From contig BCGQ01000003.1 of assembly GCA_001599355.1 (NCBI GenBank), positions 436,468 through 500,467 on the forward strand: a DNA stretch of 64,000 bases. The letters run 5' to 3'. Each line of letters begins with the position of its first letter. The stretch's first letter is position 1. Shown here one piece after another: positions 40,501 to 49,553 of this stretch. A program made the translations under genes and the position numbers. The notes under the pieces were generated by a model. It made no database searches. It was not told where the DNA came from and saw nothing but the letters and a program-made list of their open reading frames with translations. The stretch is from Nakazawaea peltata. Its lineage: Eukaryota > Ascomycota > Pichiomycetes > Alaninales > Pachysolenaceae.

Positions 40501-41031
40501 GATTTCATCTTACCCATTTTGGCAGAATTAGTACGTGTGAACTCAAGGACCCGGGCCAGTCTTAAACTGAGTAACTTTGGAGAGGTGTTGGTCAAATATT
40601 TGTTAAACCCATACTGGCAAGTAAGCTCATTGGATCTGTTAAAGAATTGGGTTACTATGGATCCCGAAGATGGGTTCGAATTATTGGTAGAGAATATAGA
40701 AACGGTTATCGAGCTGTTCCAATCAAGTTCTAACTTGGATTTCATGCAACAGTTCTTAGAATTAATCGGAATCAAATCGAGTATCAGTTCCGAATTCATA
40801 TCTGAAAAACATGGTGATTTCATAGCGATCATATTCACGAAATTGGCCCAGTTCAAGAAAAACGCCATCATGGAATTGACCATCTTGAAGATCTTAAAGA
40901 AACTAATCATAGATAATACTCAAGACAAGACATTGGTGGCCAGAGTTAAAGGCCATCTCCACAAGATATCTCGTTTCGATGACACCTCGGTCTTAGTTAC
41001 AGAATTAATTAGAGAGATCGAAAATATATAG
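37540..41031 (+). CDS. CDC15: Cdc15-like protein kinase of the mitotic exit/septation network
   Basis: 1163 residues: a disordered serine-rich N-terminus (1-245), a kinase domain (about 246-502) and a long helical, armadillo-like C-terminal region (about 640-1163). The kinase blocks LGRGASASVYRA, VAIK, HKNIVKYHGYV, HRDVK-A-ANVLL, ADFGVSS, SPYWMAPE, SDIWSLG are intact and closest to Cdc15/Sid1-Cdc7 kinases, which in S. cerevisiae activate Dbf2-Mob1 for mitotic exit. The kinase here is not N-terminal, unlike S. cerevisiae Cdc15. Codons 373 (HRDVK-A-AN) and 489 (RIS-A-QRLL) are CTG at common Ala positions. It could equally be called Cdc7/SepH. Confidence 0.82.
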   Translation: MDKYGARTPASTSHLDKKSLLSRYREHDDDDLSIDNIENEFTDVTTLKLQESPVKRDKQLDFLHSPFQLIENRRSVGVPKFDPAKLRRLPSRNATTTASSSVSSSTVSSTASSSSTISAQSPHTDHNASLSRFRNITPLNLDDLERFHIDDTPLLGSRQRRNQEFKKPLSNHRRITSIEETTTPTLSSGHFRTPSNSRSTSPVKQMISKQQQVSLTPAQRAEKHGGGRPLSRSYSTGAGDDAKTALDNYQFKELLGRGASASVYRAINLLTDAIVAIKQIEINTKENIELMMTEIRLLKILKHKNIVKYHGYVNTGETLNIILEYCGGGSLRDVYRLRNHGLEETEIIKHTKEILEGLSYLHEQGVIHRDVKLANVLLTSEGTVKLADFGVSSRANHKSSLVVGGSPYWMAPEVILLQGSSTASDIWSLGATIIELFTTKPPYHNLDPMALCHAIGIDDGPPIPSNLSRLAKNFLLECFQKSPELRISLQRLLQHAWLLDSGRSLVIPKRRNGSGSANSSRNDTSVVTDMTSATISLTPRVLGARVISIDEKEKLVGAKSPFKDVDSNSFNEDDFEDLNFDKDLPAKGAQNFKANDQILQKFKETEKSSESDETFGEIADLSRLVLAPTALQADPFLSLDDLDEPLNDLFVDSLQARLVTKVESSMEKLELKNDSLVLDLENLHSMLTDHPSLSKIVVRNHGLIRILELLGADNIENTALHWCLKLLNCLVAHHPPALGNFCTIGGINYVLRLNDFKYNKAIRLEVVRFIDYIFQDLSGSTIQMFISCGGLKVLSLLVEEDIHLTSEFVKCGVNGIYSIFQCDLPTSKSDFCYLLKDSINWILVNMSYLFEIDPKFQDKVVLILHSFSNSEPRVKTYIATTTLFKSLFRNFKLLLFSNQLKTLKFISSLSSVSKNLDILDGSNCLSFLVSLLRQYSPPKIHFKEIANAICPTIFNLCHLNKIRQLDLVELDLISLLVDLLKVDLPFKDFILPILAELVRVNSRTRASLKLSNFGEVLVKYLLNPYWQVSSLDLLKNWVTMDPEDGFELLVENIETVIELFQSSSNLDFMQQFLELIGIKSSISSEFISEKHGDFIAIIFTKLAQFKKNAIMELTILKILKKLIIDNTQDKTLVARVKGHLHKISRFDDTSVLVTELIREIENI

Positions 41032-41054
41032 ACTCATTAAACGTTTTGCACTAT

Positions 41055-41453
41055 TTACTTGTATTGTTCGATGGCCTGTTGTAATCCTTGAGGGTTTGCA
41101 CCAACGATCTTACCAATACCATCCCCATCCTTGAACAACATGAAGGTTGGCATAGCAGAGACTCCATATTCCAGCAGGATATCGGATTGTTCATCGACGT
41201 TCACTTTCAAGAACTGAGTGTCTTGCTCGTATTTCTTCAGAAATTTCTCCAAGATTGGAGACATCAGCTTACATGGACCACACCAATCAGCATAGAAATC
41301 TATTACCGACAATTTGGAGTCCTTGGTGTGTTTCTTGAAGGCATCGAAGGAGGTGATCTCCTTGACTAAGGTACTTTGTAATCTTTTGGCACCCAAAGCT
41401 GGGGAGTTGTGCATCGTAGCACCAAATGCTCTAGTTAAGACAAACCTCGACAT
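41055..41453 (-). CDS. TRX3: mitochondrial thioredoxin
   Basis: 132 residues, with a basic Ser/Ala N-terminus (MSRFVLTRAFGATM) that looks like a mitochondrial presequence, then a thioredoxin fold with ADWCGPCK active site and cis-Pro motif AMPTF. Three CTG codons fit Ala: residue 63 (CK-A-MSP), 93 and 94 (SDI-A-A-EYG), the usual thioredoxin sequence. A longer in-frame ATG exists 15 codons upstream with a hydrophobic stretch; I prefer the shorter start. It is convergent with CDC15, with 23 bases between stops. Confidence 0.9.
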   Translation of the reverse strand: MSRFVLTRAFGATMHNSPALGAKRLQSTLVKEITSFDAFKKHTKDSKLSVIDFYADWCGPCKLMSPILEKFLKKYEQDTQFLKVNVDEQSDILLEYGVSAMPTFMLFKDGDGIGKIVGANPQGLQQAIEQYK

Positions 41454-42059
41454 GTTATAGATGATAATAAAAAGGATAATACTTTCGAGCAATCCCATTA
41501 ATAATCTGACAACTCCCCTGAATTTTTAGCTGAGAAATTGATTTGTCATCTCGAAGGATGGGTCATCAAGTAGTGTACTGACGATCAAAGTCCACATTAG
41601 GTATTTCCTATTAAGGAAATTTTCAATTTGCTCATTCGGTCCAAAGTTTAAAGCCGGGTAACTTTTCGGCTGTCGGTATTATTGCTGACGTTTGTCTCAG
41701 ATCAAGAGACATGAATTGGATGGTGAATCAGTGGGTCGTTTCAGGTGGGGAAATTTGTTCTTAGTTAACCAATTGGCCCTAGAATACTGTTGTAGGTCAC
41801 AGAGTCCCTGTATATTTCCTCTTTGTTGCTGAGAGGACTTCTCTCAACCTCCCTCAATTTCTCCTCCTTCCCCACCCTGCATCTGTCACATTTGAAGTAC
41901 TGCTGCTCTGGAAAATCAAAAATACATCCAGACATAAACCACCTTGATAAACTAAGTAAACTACACTGACAACATTAAAAAGAACTGAATCGATAAGATA
42001 TTTATAAAGTTTTGGATTTTGGATTCGTTAAAGGTTAAATAAAAAAGGTGGGTGAAGAC
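41454..42059. other. TRX3 upstream region, no gene seen
   Basis: A 600-base gap. A TTTGCTCA core occurs near 41628-41635 without the longer flank. It is otherwise mixed AT-rich sequence with no supportable gene. Confidence 0.4.
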
Positions 42060-42821
42060 TCACTTTCTGAACAACTTGTTCAAATCTCCACTTATGACAT
42101 GCACTTGTTTGGGAATAGCACTCACGATCTCTCCTTGCTTGCTTCCCAACTCTTGGATGAACTGTGTAGGGTTCTTTAACAGCTTTGCTTGTAAATCTCT
42201 CAACTTAACGATGTCCTTTCTGACTGTTTCACGTTGCGACCTGAGTAACGATAACAGAGAACAAAGCGAGATGTACTTGACATCATTTTGTAGAAGAGCC
42301 TCTGGGCTCTGATTCTCTGGTTTTTGTGATGAGACAGACGAATTTACATCAGAAGCTTTGTTTTGGGTGTCCTTGGAATCTTGTCTGATGTGTAGGCCAC
42401 CAGTGCCGTTTTCATCAGATTGGCTAATGACTTTACTCTCGATCTCGAGCTCTTCATTTGGAGAAATTGATCTGTCGTCTCTTATATCCGAGCAACTGGA
42501 AGGTGGAGGAGTATTATACGACGAAATATCCACCTCATTCTCCTCTTCATCGCTCAGCAATGTAGATAATGTCGAGCGCCGGGCCGACTTGGATGTGAAA
42601 TTCTTATCTTCGTTATCTGAGTTAAAGGAAGAATTGTTCTCTAACTTGGTTCTCTTCCTATCATGAGTTGGGGTCCCCAAGTTCCCAGCTCCAGGACCAG
42701 ATCTGACGTCTTTATTCAGAGTCAGCGAGGTGATCTGGAACTCCCCAGAAACCGAGCTCGAACTGGATCTCTCCAACTCGCTATTGAGCCTTTTAGGAGG
42801 TACCTTGACAGACGATGCCAT
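42060..42821 (-). CDS. unidentified, mostly disordered nuclear-type protein
   Basis: 253 residues and not recognised. Residues 1-165 are rich in Ser, Asp, Glu and Asn with basic patches (KVPPKRLNSE, HDRKRTKLEN, SARRSTLSTLLSDEEEN), like nuclear regulatory proteins. The last 80 residues are ordered: a helix (YISLCSLLSLLRSQRETVRKDI) running into KLRDLQAK and ending SGDLNKLFRK, compatible with a coiled coil. No zinc, RRM or catalytic motif. The first ATG gives MASSVKVPPKR. A tail-only domain of this type often tethers small subunits to chromatin complexes, but that is a guess. Confidence 0.6.
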   Translation of the reverse strand: MASSVKVPPKRLNSELERSSSSSVSGEFQITSLTLNKDVRSGPGAGNLGTPTHDRKRTKLENNSSFNSDNEDKNFTSKSARRSTLSTLLSDEEENEVDISSYNTPPPSSCSDIRDDRSISPNEELEIESKVISQSDENGTGGLHIRQDSKDTQNKASDVNSSVSSQKPENQSPEALLQNDVKYISLCSLLSLLRSQRETVRKDIVKLRDLQAKLLKNPTQFIQELGSKQGEIVSAIPKQVHVISGDLNKLFRK

Positions 42822-43140
42822 TGATGAAAGTATAAAAATATGCAATAAGTGTCAATAACAATACAAAGCGCCTTGAATCCAACGATTAAAACACCCCAAT
42901 GCTGTAACACCGCTCTAAAGTATATACTATACCTTCTTGCTCTAAGCTCCACTCCTTTTCCAAATATAAATCCGTCTGTTTTTTTTCCTTCAAAGTGGGT
43001 CAATTTTCGTTGCGGAGCGGAACTGAGAGCGGCCGATATTGCCACTGGAAATAGAAATTGGTTGGCGCACGACCAAATTGGGGGCTAGGAGAGAGCGTTA
43101 CAAACAGGGGCTGTCTACAATACCATAATATATACAAGAT
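42822..43140. other. intergenic region without recognised gene
   Basis: About 320 bases between the unidentified gene and the 3' end of the mitochondrial protein gene, AT-rich in the middle. Nothing further seen. Confidence 0.35.
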
Positions 43141-44316
43141 TTATTCCTTAGGTAACGACTTAGAGTCTTTTGGTGGTTTGATCGATTTAGATCCAACAAT
43201 CAGTTTGATATTCTTGATATCTTCGGCAAGTAATTGACCTTGAGCTTTATAACGCCAAGCTGGTCCGAGTTCTTTCTTCAATTTCAGTTCACCTTTCTTT
43301 ATTCTCAGAGCCAGAATCTCATCTTTCTCTTTCAAAGTGATACCTTTTTCCAGTTCTTCCAGGGACTCTTTACCAAAGAGGTAATCGAAAACACGACCAT
43401 CTCCCCAGAAGAAACCTTTTCTGTCGATAATCCAAGGAATACGAGAGTTGGCTTCCCTTAAGAAGAAGAAAATAGTGCTGTCAATTGTTCCATAGAATCC
43501 TCTGGCTGTCCAAACCTTGGACTTATGGGCCCTGTTCAAATCTTTCAATGGAATAGTGATGACAGGTGATGGACTAGATGGTAATAAAGGATGTGTAATG
43601 AATTGTATCAACTCCATATTTCTATCTCCGCTTGCAGGCTTTGAGATGTACCACATTCTTCTGATTAATCTTGTAGGTAACATGAGGAAAACGACCATGA
43701 CCACCAATGGCATAGCTGTAAGCCCCAGAGCTAATGCGAACTGGAGGAAAGAGTTAATATATTGATGAACAATTGGTAAATCCATATTATTCTCCTGGAA
43801 AATATTCCACAGCAAGTTGAAAGAAATCAAACCGATATTCCAAGCATAAAACAGGAACACAAGAGCAAAACAGCCACAGAACACAAAGTATAATTTATGA
43901 GATTCCAGATCATAGATCAATTCAGGTTCCGGCTTAGTCTCCAACATATGAATCAGCTTCCCAAATGATACCCCATTATGACCCCCAATCTTTGGAACCC
44001 CGGGCCTTGGGAGTAACGTTGGAATTGCTTCCTTTGAGAGAGGGAATTTGGGGATTCTATCCAGTAAATCATTCCTCAAGATCTTTTCACCAGGGATAGA
44101 ATCAGCAACGCTCGGGTTTACAGTCACAGATGACAACTTATCGCCCTTGTCACCACTTAACCCGCTATTGAGCCCCTCTTTTTTAGTCACCTGTTTATAA
44201 CTAAGCGCGGTCATATGAATCGGTCTGACCGGACTCCACAGCCTCACCACATTTAACCCCACCACATTCCTCACACTCAACGCATTCAATCTAATCACTG
44301 GCCTCAAGTATAACAT
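43141..44316 (-). CDS. TMEM223/Mrx15-like mitochondrial inner membrane protein
   Basis: 391 residues. The N-terminus is basic with several Arg and Val and no acidic residue for the first 35 positions (MLYLRPVIRLNALSVRN), a likely mitochondrial presequence. Two membrane segments follow, near 145-170 (VFCGCFALVFLFYAWNIG) and 193-218 (FALALGLTAMPLVVMVVFLM). The soluble C-terminal part contains ITIPLKDLNRAHKSKVWTAR and IIDRKGFFWGDGRVFDYLFG. This order resembles TMEM223/Mrx15, which in S. cerevisiae binds mitoribosomes and helps cotranslational insertion. I am fairly unsure; longer than Mrx15 (about 256). Confidence 0.5.
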   Translation of the reverse strand: MLYLRPVIRLNALSVRNVVGLNVVRLWSPVRPIHMTALSYKQVTKKEGLNSGLSGDKGDKLSSVTVNPSVADSIPGEKILRNDLLDRIPKFPLSKEAIPTLLPRPGVPKIGGHNGVSFGKLIHMLETKPEPELIYDLESHKLYFVFCGCFALVFLFYAWNIGLISFNLLWNIFQENNMDLPIVHQYINSFLQFALALGLTAMPLVVMVVFLMLPTRLIRRMWYISKPASGDRNMELIQFITHPLLPSSPSPVITIPLKDLNRAHKSKVWTARGFYGTIDSTIFFFLREANSRIPWIIDRKGFFWGDGRVFDYLFGKESLEELEKGITLKEKDEILALRIKKGELKLKKELGPAWRYKAQGQLLAEDIKNIKLIVGSKSIKPPKDSKSLPKE

Positions 44317-44477
44317 CGCCCCAGCCCTCTTTAATTCTCTCCGCTTCTCTTCAAAAGGATCAAAAATTTTCTCCTGTTTGATTTTTTCCCCCTTTTAAAG
44401 CAGAGCATTTTTTAGTTCAATTAGAATTTAAAAGGGGCAAGAGCTAAGAGGGTATCAGAAAGGGTGTCGAGTATCAT

Positions 44478-45074
44478 ATGTCGTACAACGGGGTTCACAA
44501 GAACAAGAAGAAGCCTATTATCAACAACGTGAAAAGTTCGGATCGTCGTCTTGCCGCGGGAAGACAACCAGCTCAGTATTTGACCTCTGTGGCGCTGACG
44601 AAGAGCCAGCAGTTGAATCTTACACCAGATGCCATTGCCAGGACATCGCTGATTTTGCAGAATTTCAAGAATGGGAAACGTATTTCTTCGTCCCCGCAAC
44701 CTTTGGCGAGTCTGAATGGGAAAATTGTGACTGTTAAGAGAGAGGCGGGGGGTAAAACATGGGAAGATGCCTCTTTACTTGAATGGGATCCATCTCATTT
44801 CAGGATCTTCGTTGGAAATTTGGGTCCAGATGTCACTGATGAGGTCTTGTTTAGAGGTTTTTTGCATTATCCATCCATATCTAAGGTTAAAGTAGTGCTA
44901 GATAGCAAGACTCAAAAATCTAAAGGGTTTGGTTTTGTACTGTTCCTGGATTCCCAGGATTATATTCGTGCTCTTACCGATATGAATGGCAAATATATTG
45001 GTCAAAGACCAGTTCAATTGAAAAGAGCAAAGACCGAGATCAAGCCAATTGTTAAAAAGGTTAATAAGAAGTGA
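44478..45074 (+). CDS. RBM42-like RNA-binding protein
   Basis: 198 residues with a single RRM: RIFVGNLG (RNP2) near 111 and SKGFGFVLF (RNP1) near 153. It is preceded by VKREAGGKTWEDASLLEWDP and followed by ALTDMNGKYIGQRPVQLKRA. This precise pre-RRM block (VKR.AGG..WED..LLEWDP) is the hallmark of RBM42, a protein linked to the U4/U6.U5 tri-snRNP in animals and fungi. S. cerevisiae has no counterpart I know of. The basic C-terminus probably binds RNA. Confidence 0.8.
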   Translation: MSYNGVHKNKKKPIINNVKSSDRRLAAGRQPAQYLTSVALTKSQQLNLTPDAIARTSLILQNFKNGKRISSSPQPLASLNGKIVTVKREAGGKTWEDASLLEWDPSHFRIFVGNLGPDVTDEVLFRGFLHYPSISKVKVVLDSKTQKSKGFGFVLFLDSQDYIRALTDMNGKYIGQRPVQLKRAKTEIKPIVKKVNKK

Positions 45075-45247
45075 ACTACTGTATCATTATAAAGTCATGT
45101 ATATTATTAGATTATGAAACAATACTTAAATAGTTTTAAATATTAAGATTAAATAAGATGAAAGCGTACTGTAGACCCTTCTATTATGGTTCAGCACAAT
45201 TAAAAATCAATAATGAAAGGAAGATCAAATTCTCAATTGCCCTACAA

Positions 45248-47470
45248 TTACCAACCGAAACTCTCCAATAAGAAGTTAATCTCAGAGTTGGAGTTCTTGT
45301 TTTGCTCCAAGACTTGAACAACCTCGTATTTCAAGTCATCGTTGAATCCACTTGGACCACAGGCAAAAATAGTCAAATCCTTGCTCATGGAACAAGCAGC
45401 TTGGAATTCACTGTTAACCAAGTTTTGGAAGTCTGGCTTTCCAGTGACTTCATTGATGTGAGAACCGAACTCCTTCAAAAGAGATTCAACTTCACTGAAT
45501 GAAGAGGATTCGGTGATGGTCTCGGCAGTGTCACGAGTGATTATGATGTCTAATTGACAGTTGTTCTTGATCAACCATCTTAATTCCTTCTGGAACCAAA
45601 TCAAGTTCAGAGGGTTATTGATAGCCCAAACCAATTTACAGTTGGATTTGATCAGGTTGGATCCTTCAACGTTATCGGAGTCACTGTTTGGAGTAGTGTC
45701 CTTCTCGTTGACAGAACCATCCTTAGACAAATCTTCCTCAGAAGAAGAGATAGATCTTGTTTCAGCTGGACCATCCTTGAGAATGGCAGCCATGTGAGGG
45801 AAAACAGAAGTGATACCAACACCACCAGTGATACCCAAGAATAAGTGAGAAGCAGTTTGGCTGGCCAAGTGAGAACAAGAGTTAAGAAGACTGTCACCTC
45901 CGTATGGACCTTCGACCATAATTCTAGTCTTCATTGGAGTTTGGTAACCAACCTTGTTGACCAATTTCTTCAAGACCTTGGCAGTTACCCCCTTTCTCAG
46001 CTTGAAGTACATAACCATCTTACCATCGTCCTCTTCGATAGGAGAGTTGATGACGGTGAAAGGATGAGATTCCCAACAAAGATAGAATGGGTTCATGAAA
46101 TAGATGAACAGATACAGACCTGGCTTGTAGGAAAGTAATTTTGGCTTCTTGATAGTGATCTTGACAATACCTTCATCGTACAGAGTCAACTCGGTTTCTT
46201 GGATACCCCCACTCAAGATGATTCTGGCAATTCTCAAGACTCTGTCAGCACACCAGATACCAACCATAGCCCAGACGTTGTTCATCCAAGCCAAAGTACG
46301 AAGATGGAAGTACATACCAAAGATGAAGAAAACATTGAACAACTTGTGGAAGATCAAGAAAGCCTCATAAGCGGCATCTCTGATAACCTTACCACTTTGG
46401 CCAATAAGTAAGAAACAAATGATAAGAGCCAGGATACCGTAAGGAACGTAATTGTCACTGATCATCTCCTCGGCATACTCATCAAGGACAACATACTTAT
46501 GAGTCCAAAGACCTCCGTGTACCAAAGCTAAAATGGTCATCAGGATAGCACACCATCTGTGGAAGTAGTTGAAAGTACCGTAAGACAATCCGGTCAATGG
46601 GACGAAAGGATTGTTTCTGATACCAAATAAGTAGATACATGGGAACAAGTAAATCAGCATCATATCACAACGGAAACTGACCAACTTGATATTCAGGTTG
46701 AAAGTACCTTCAAGCTCAGCATTTGGTTGTTTAAGATCGTGAGAAACAGCAGCAGTAATAATACATTGCAGAAGGAAGATGGTGACAATAATTGCTTCCA
46801 GTCTTCTTGGGACTTGAATAGGGATCTTGCCCCACAAGTAGTGCAAGCCTTCGTTGTTTCTACCGAACAGAGCTGGTAAGGCCAACTTTCTCTTCAAGTA
46901 GTTAGACAACTTTGGGAATAATCTGATATGGAAAAGCTTTTCGTTAAGGTTGACAATAGAGTAGAAAGTAAGAACGGCAACCCAGAAGAAGATAAGACCC
47001 CAACCGAACCAAACACTCTTATAAACCTCATGGTAGTAGTCCAACCAAGAACTATAGTAATAGTCCAAACCGGTTTAGTTACCAATAAGTGGGCTGTAAA
47101 CGACGGCAGTGACGTTAACGGAGTCGAAGTCGACCAAGTAGTCAGTAGCATTGTTATAACTCTCCTTCAATTCTTCGACAGAGATTTCAGTTAAACCTTT
47201 TTGCAAACAACGAGCCGAAAGATGTCTATAAGCGTGGGCTTGCAAATGGGTGTTATTAGATAATTGTTCGATACAGTGGGTGACAGATCCTAACCATGGC
47301 TGGTTGTTACAACGACACTTGAATGGAGCCGCTACACATCCCCAATTGACGTTATCAGCGAAATACTTGATACATGCCTCAGCTAAGGTAGAGTCAAGAG
47401 GGGCGATACCCTCGACACCCTTACTAAGTACCAACAAGGTAATTGGAAGTAACAGTGAGATAAATTTCAT
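45248..47470 (-). CDS. FRE-family ferric/cupric reductase interrupted by one in-frame TAA
   Basis: A single reading frame coding for an extracellular-facing reductase, split by one stop (TAA at 47075-47077). The first part (131 codons) has a signal peptide and a cysteine-rich FRE N-terminal domain. The remaining frame begins right after the stop, in the same phase, with no ATG for over 130 codons. It carries paired heme histidines in two helices (H-x13-H twice, in FHRWC ... LVH and FHKLF ... YFH), the FAD motif HPFT, and NADPH motifs GPYGGD, GGVGITS and CGPSGF. Fre proteins reduce Fe3+ and Cu2+ for uptake at the plasma membrane. A TATATAA box lies about 65 bases upstream. The downstream half looks intact, so the stop is recent, an error, a read-through site, or a strain null. 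Confidence 0.85.
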
Positions 47471-49553
47471 TTTTTGTTAACTAACCAGTTGAAGATCATC
47501 TAGCTAGACCCAAGAGAAGGGCAGCCACTTATTTATATAAGAAGAATGTGTAGATGCCGAAGATCGAACTTCGGTCGCCTGTATGGAAAACAGGCGTTTT
47601 GAGAAGCTCCTAAGCTCGTTTCCAGTTCCGAGTAATTTCGAAAGGGGGTTTTCTGCCCATTACAGGCTCCGCTCTCTTACGATCATTTCTTTTTTTAACT
47701 CATTTCCTTTCTTTTTGACCAAATTCTTGCTGGAGCGAAGCTGTTATAATGCAGAGTTTTATGCTGATGGAACTGATTACGAGTATAATTGAAAAATTCC
47801 TCATAGGAACACATCTAAAGTACTATTAGTCGGAGTCTTTTCTGCCCTTTTCTCCCTTTTTTTTGCGTGAGGTGCAGAAAACATTAAAACAATACTCCTG
47901 CAAGAGGAGAAACAATAGACTTATGCGTCATATTTTTTAGGTAGGGCAGATTTTTTAGTGAATCCTCAGAGTTTCGGCCACTCGACAGGTTTTCCATTGC
48001 TAGGTTTAACCGGCGGCTGTCTTCACTGATGCTTCTTTCTTGGAAAAATGCTTGGCGGATCCTTATTGGTCTTTATCAATAAGAGTGTCAGCGGTACTAT
48101 CATTGAAAGTGCTCTATGGATCATTGGAAAATGTTGGACGAAACTCTAAACAGTGGGGCTTTGTCCGGGATACCATATTGAGGTGAAAGAAGCCCCCAGT
48201 ATCTCCTCGGATTTATCCTGGTTAGCTTTCTGTCCTACTCTTCTAACTTTATGTACAGCTAATGCATGTATCTGCTTTGACCAAAAGGGCAAATATTTAA
48301 TAGAAATTCTCATCAACAGATAATTGTTGTCAATTTTCATCCTCAACAATAAAAATACCAAGGATTAGAATTCGAAAAATTCTGGTTGTCGCGATTGAAG
48401 GGGTTTAGGTGTATGGTAATGCACTCCAGCAGTTGAGGGTTCACAGCTCTGGTTCTTAACTACGACAATTTCCTTGAAGCCTCAAGAGCCTCATCCCAAA
48501 AGATTCGATCGAGTTTGTTGGACCTGAAAATTTTGCCAGGGTATTTTTTTTGCCCTCTGACTATAAATAGCCCCGCTGCACTATTTCGTTACAGAAAACT
48601 GTCGTGCTGAAGATGTTTTAGATATCTGATTAAAAAAATTTTGATCTCGTTATTAGGGAGAAAAAAAATACTTTACTTCAAAGAGGGCTTAGAGATGTAC
48701 CTTAATTTGATGACATCGTAAGCTATAATACGGTTCATGACAAAAGTCTTCTTAGATATCAAGATCTACACTACTATAGAGAGGGAGTCCTCCGATGAGT
48801 GAAGATTTCAGCTTCTGTCCTCAAATTCAACAGCCTAGACTTAAACCCGATTCCCAAATTCTCGTTACTTCACTATTGTTGCGCATAAAAAATCTCTTCC
48901 ACTGTTGGCGGCACTATTCTTGTAAAAGCTTAAATTGGTACCTTTGCCCCTCGGAAGGGCAAATTATTTTTATCAGATGGACGGTGAAACCTTATTACAG
49001 GAGTGCAGTACAGGAGTTATTACTAAACAGGGGGAAGTTAGGCTTGGCGTTTTTCATAATCTTTTAAATCTACATGATGTACCTCCTTGATAATAATAAA
49101 CGATTTCATTGGACCAAGGATCGGAGGTGGTGTTGTTACAAAGTGATTGCTTCAAATGGTTGTAGACGATTGCTCAGTCGTTAATCACTCATGAAGGCAG
49201 AGCAAGCAAATTAATTATTTCCTGCTGGATTTCTAATATTGCCCTATTCACGATTTCCAACAAAATTATTCTACAGGCTGATTTTTTCGGAAACGGTCCC
49301 GAAGTTTATAGTGAATTCATGCGACTGCAAACTCATGCGACTTGCCTTATGCGATGAAAAATGATAAAATTTAAAACTTTGATTGGATGAAATAATCTGT
49401 TGGTTATTAAGGAAAATTTCTCTTTGGCTACGGAGGCTGCAGCCGTGAAGAGCAATCTGCCGGGGCGGACTACTGGAGGCTACAGTTGACGCTTGTTTAA
49501 TCTCCGTCTGTGGAGGAAAGTTCTATTTAACTATGCAAATGATGGGATCACCT
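47471..49553. other. 2.1-kb intergenic region without a supportable gene
   Basis: The largest gap in the window, upstream of the reductase and downstream of TRS65. It contains a TATA box for the reductase, two adjacent hairpins at 47555-47596, and a TATAAATAG near 48561-48569. A 90-codon ATG frame at 48795-49067 encodes a non-descript peptide with a hydrophobic end and no homologue I recognise. Such a long upstream region suits a tightly regulated promoter, and an undetected non-coding RNA is possible. Confidence 0.45.
47555..47596. promoter_or_regulatory. pair of perfect inverted repeats upstream of the reductase
   Basis: CCGAAG-6 bases-CTTCGG is followed one base later by CGCCTGT-7 bases-ACAGGCG. 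Each arm pair is perfect. The first ends in CCG/CGG, the half-sites favoured by Zn2Cys6 regulators. A GTTCGA core on the minus strand resembles a tRNA B box, but the set does not fold as a tRNA. Confidence 0.45.

Noticed and set aside
47555-47640. Possible tRNA on the minus strand (stem CCTGT/ACAGG with a 7-base loop and a GTTCGA core)
   Set aside because: No acceptor stem pairs around it, the D arm does not fit, spacing to the anticodon-like stem is wrong, and the T-loop is one base short. Reported only as hairpins.
48795-49067. 90-codon ATG frame in the large gap
   Set aside because: Composition and hydrophobic end look random, no homology is recognised, and no convincing promoter is close.
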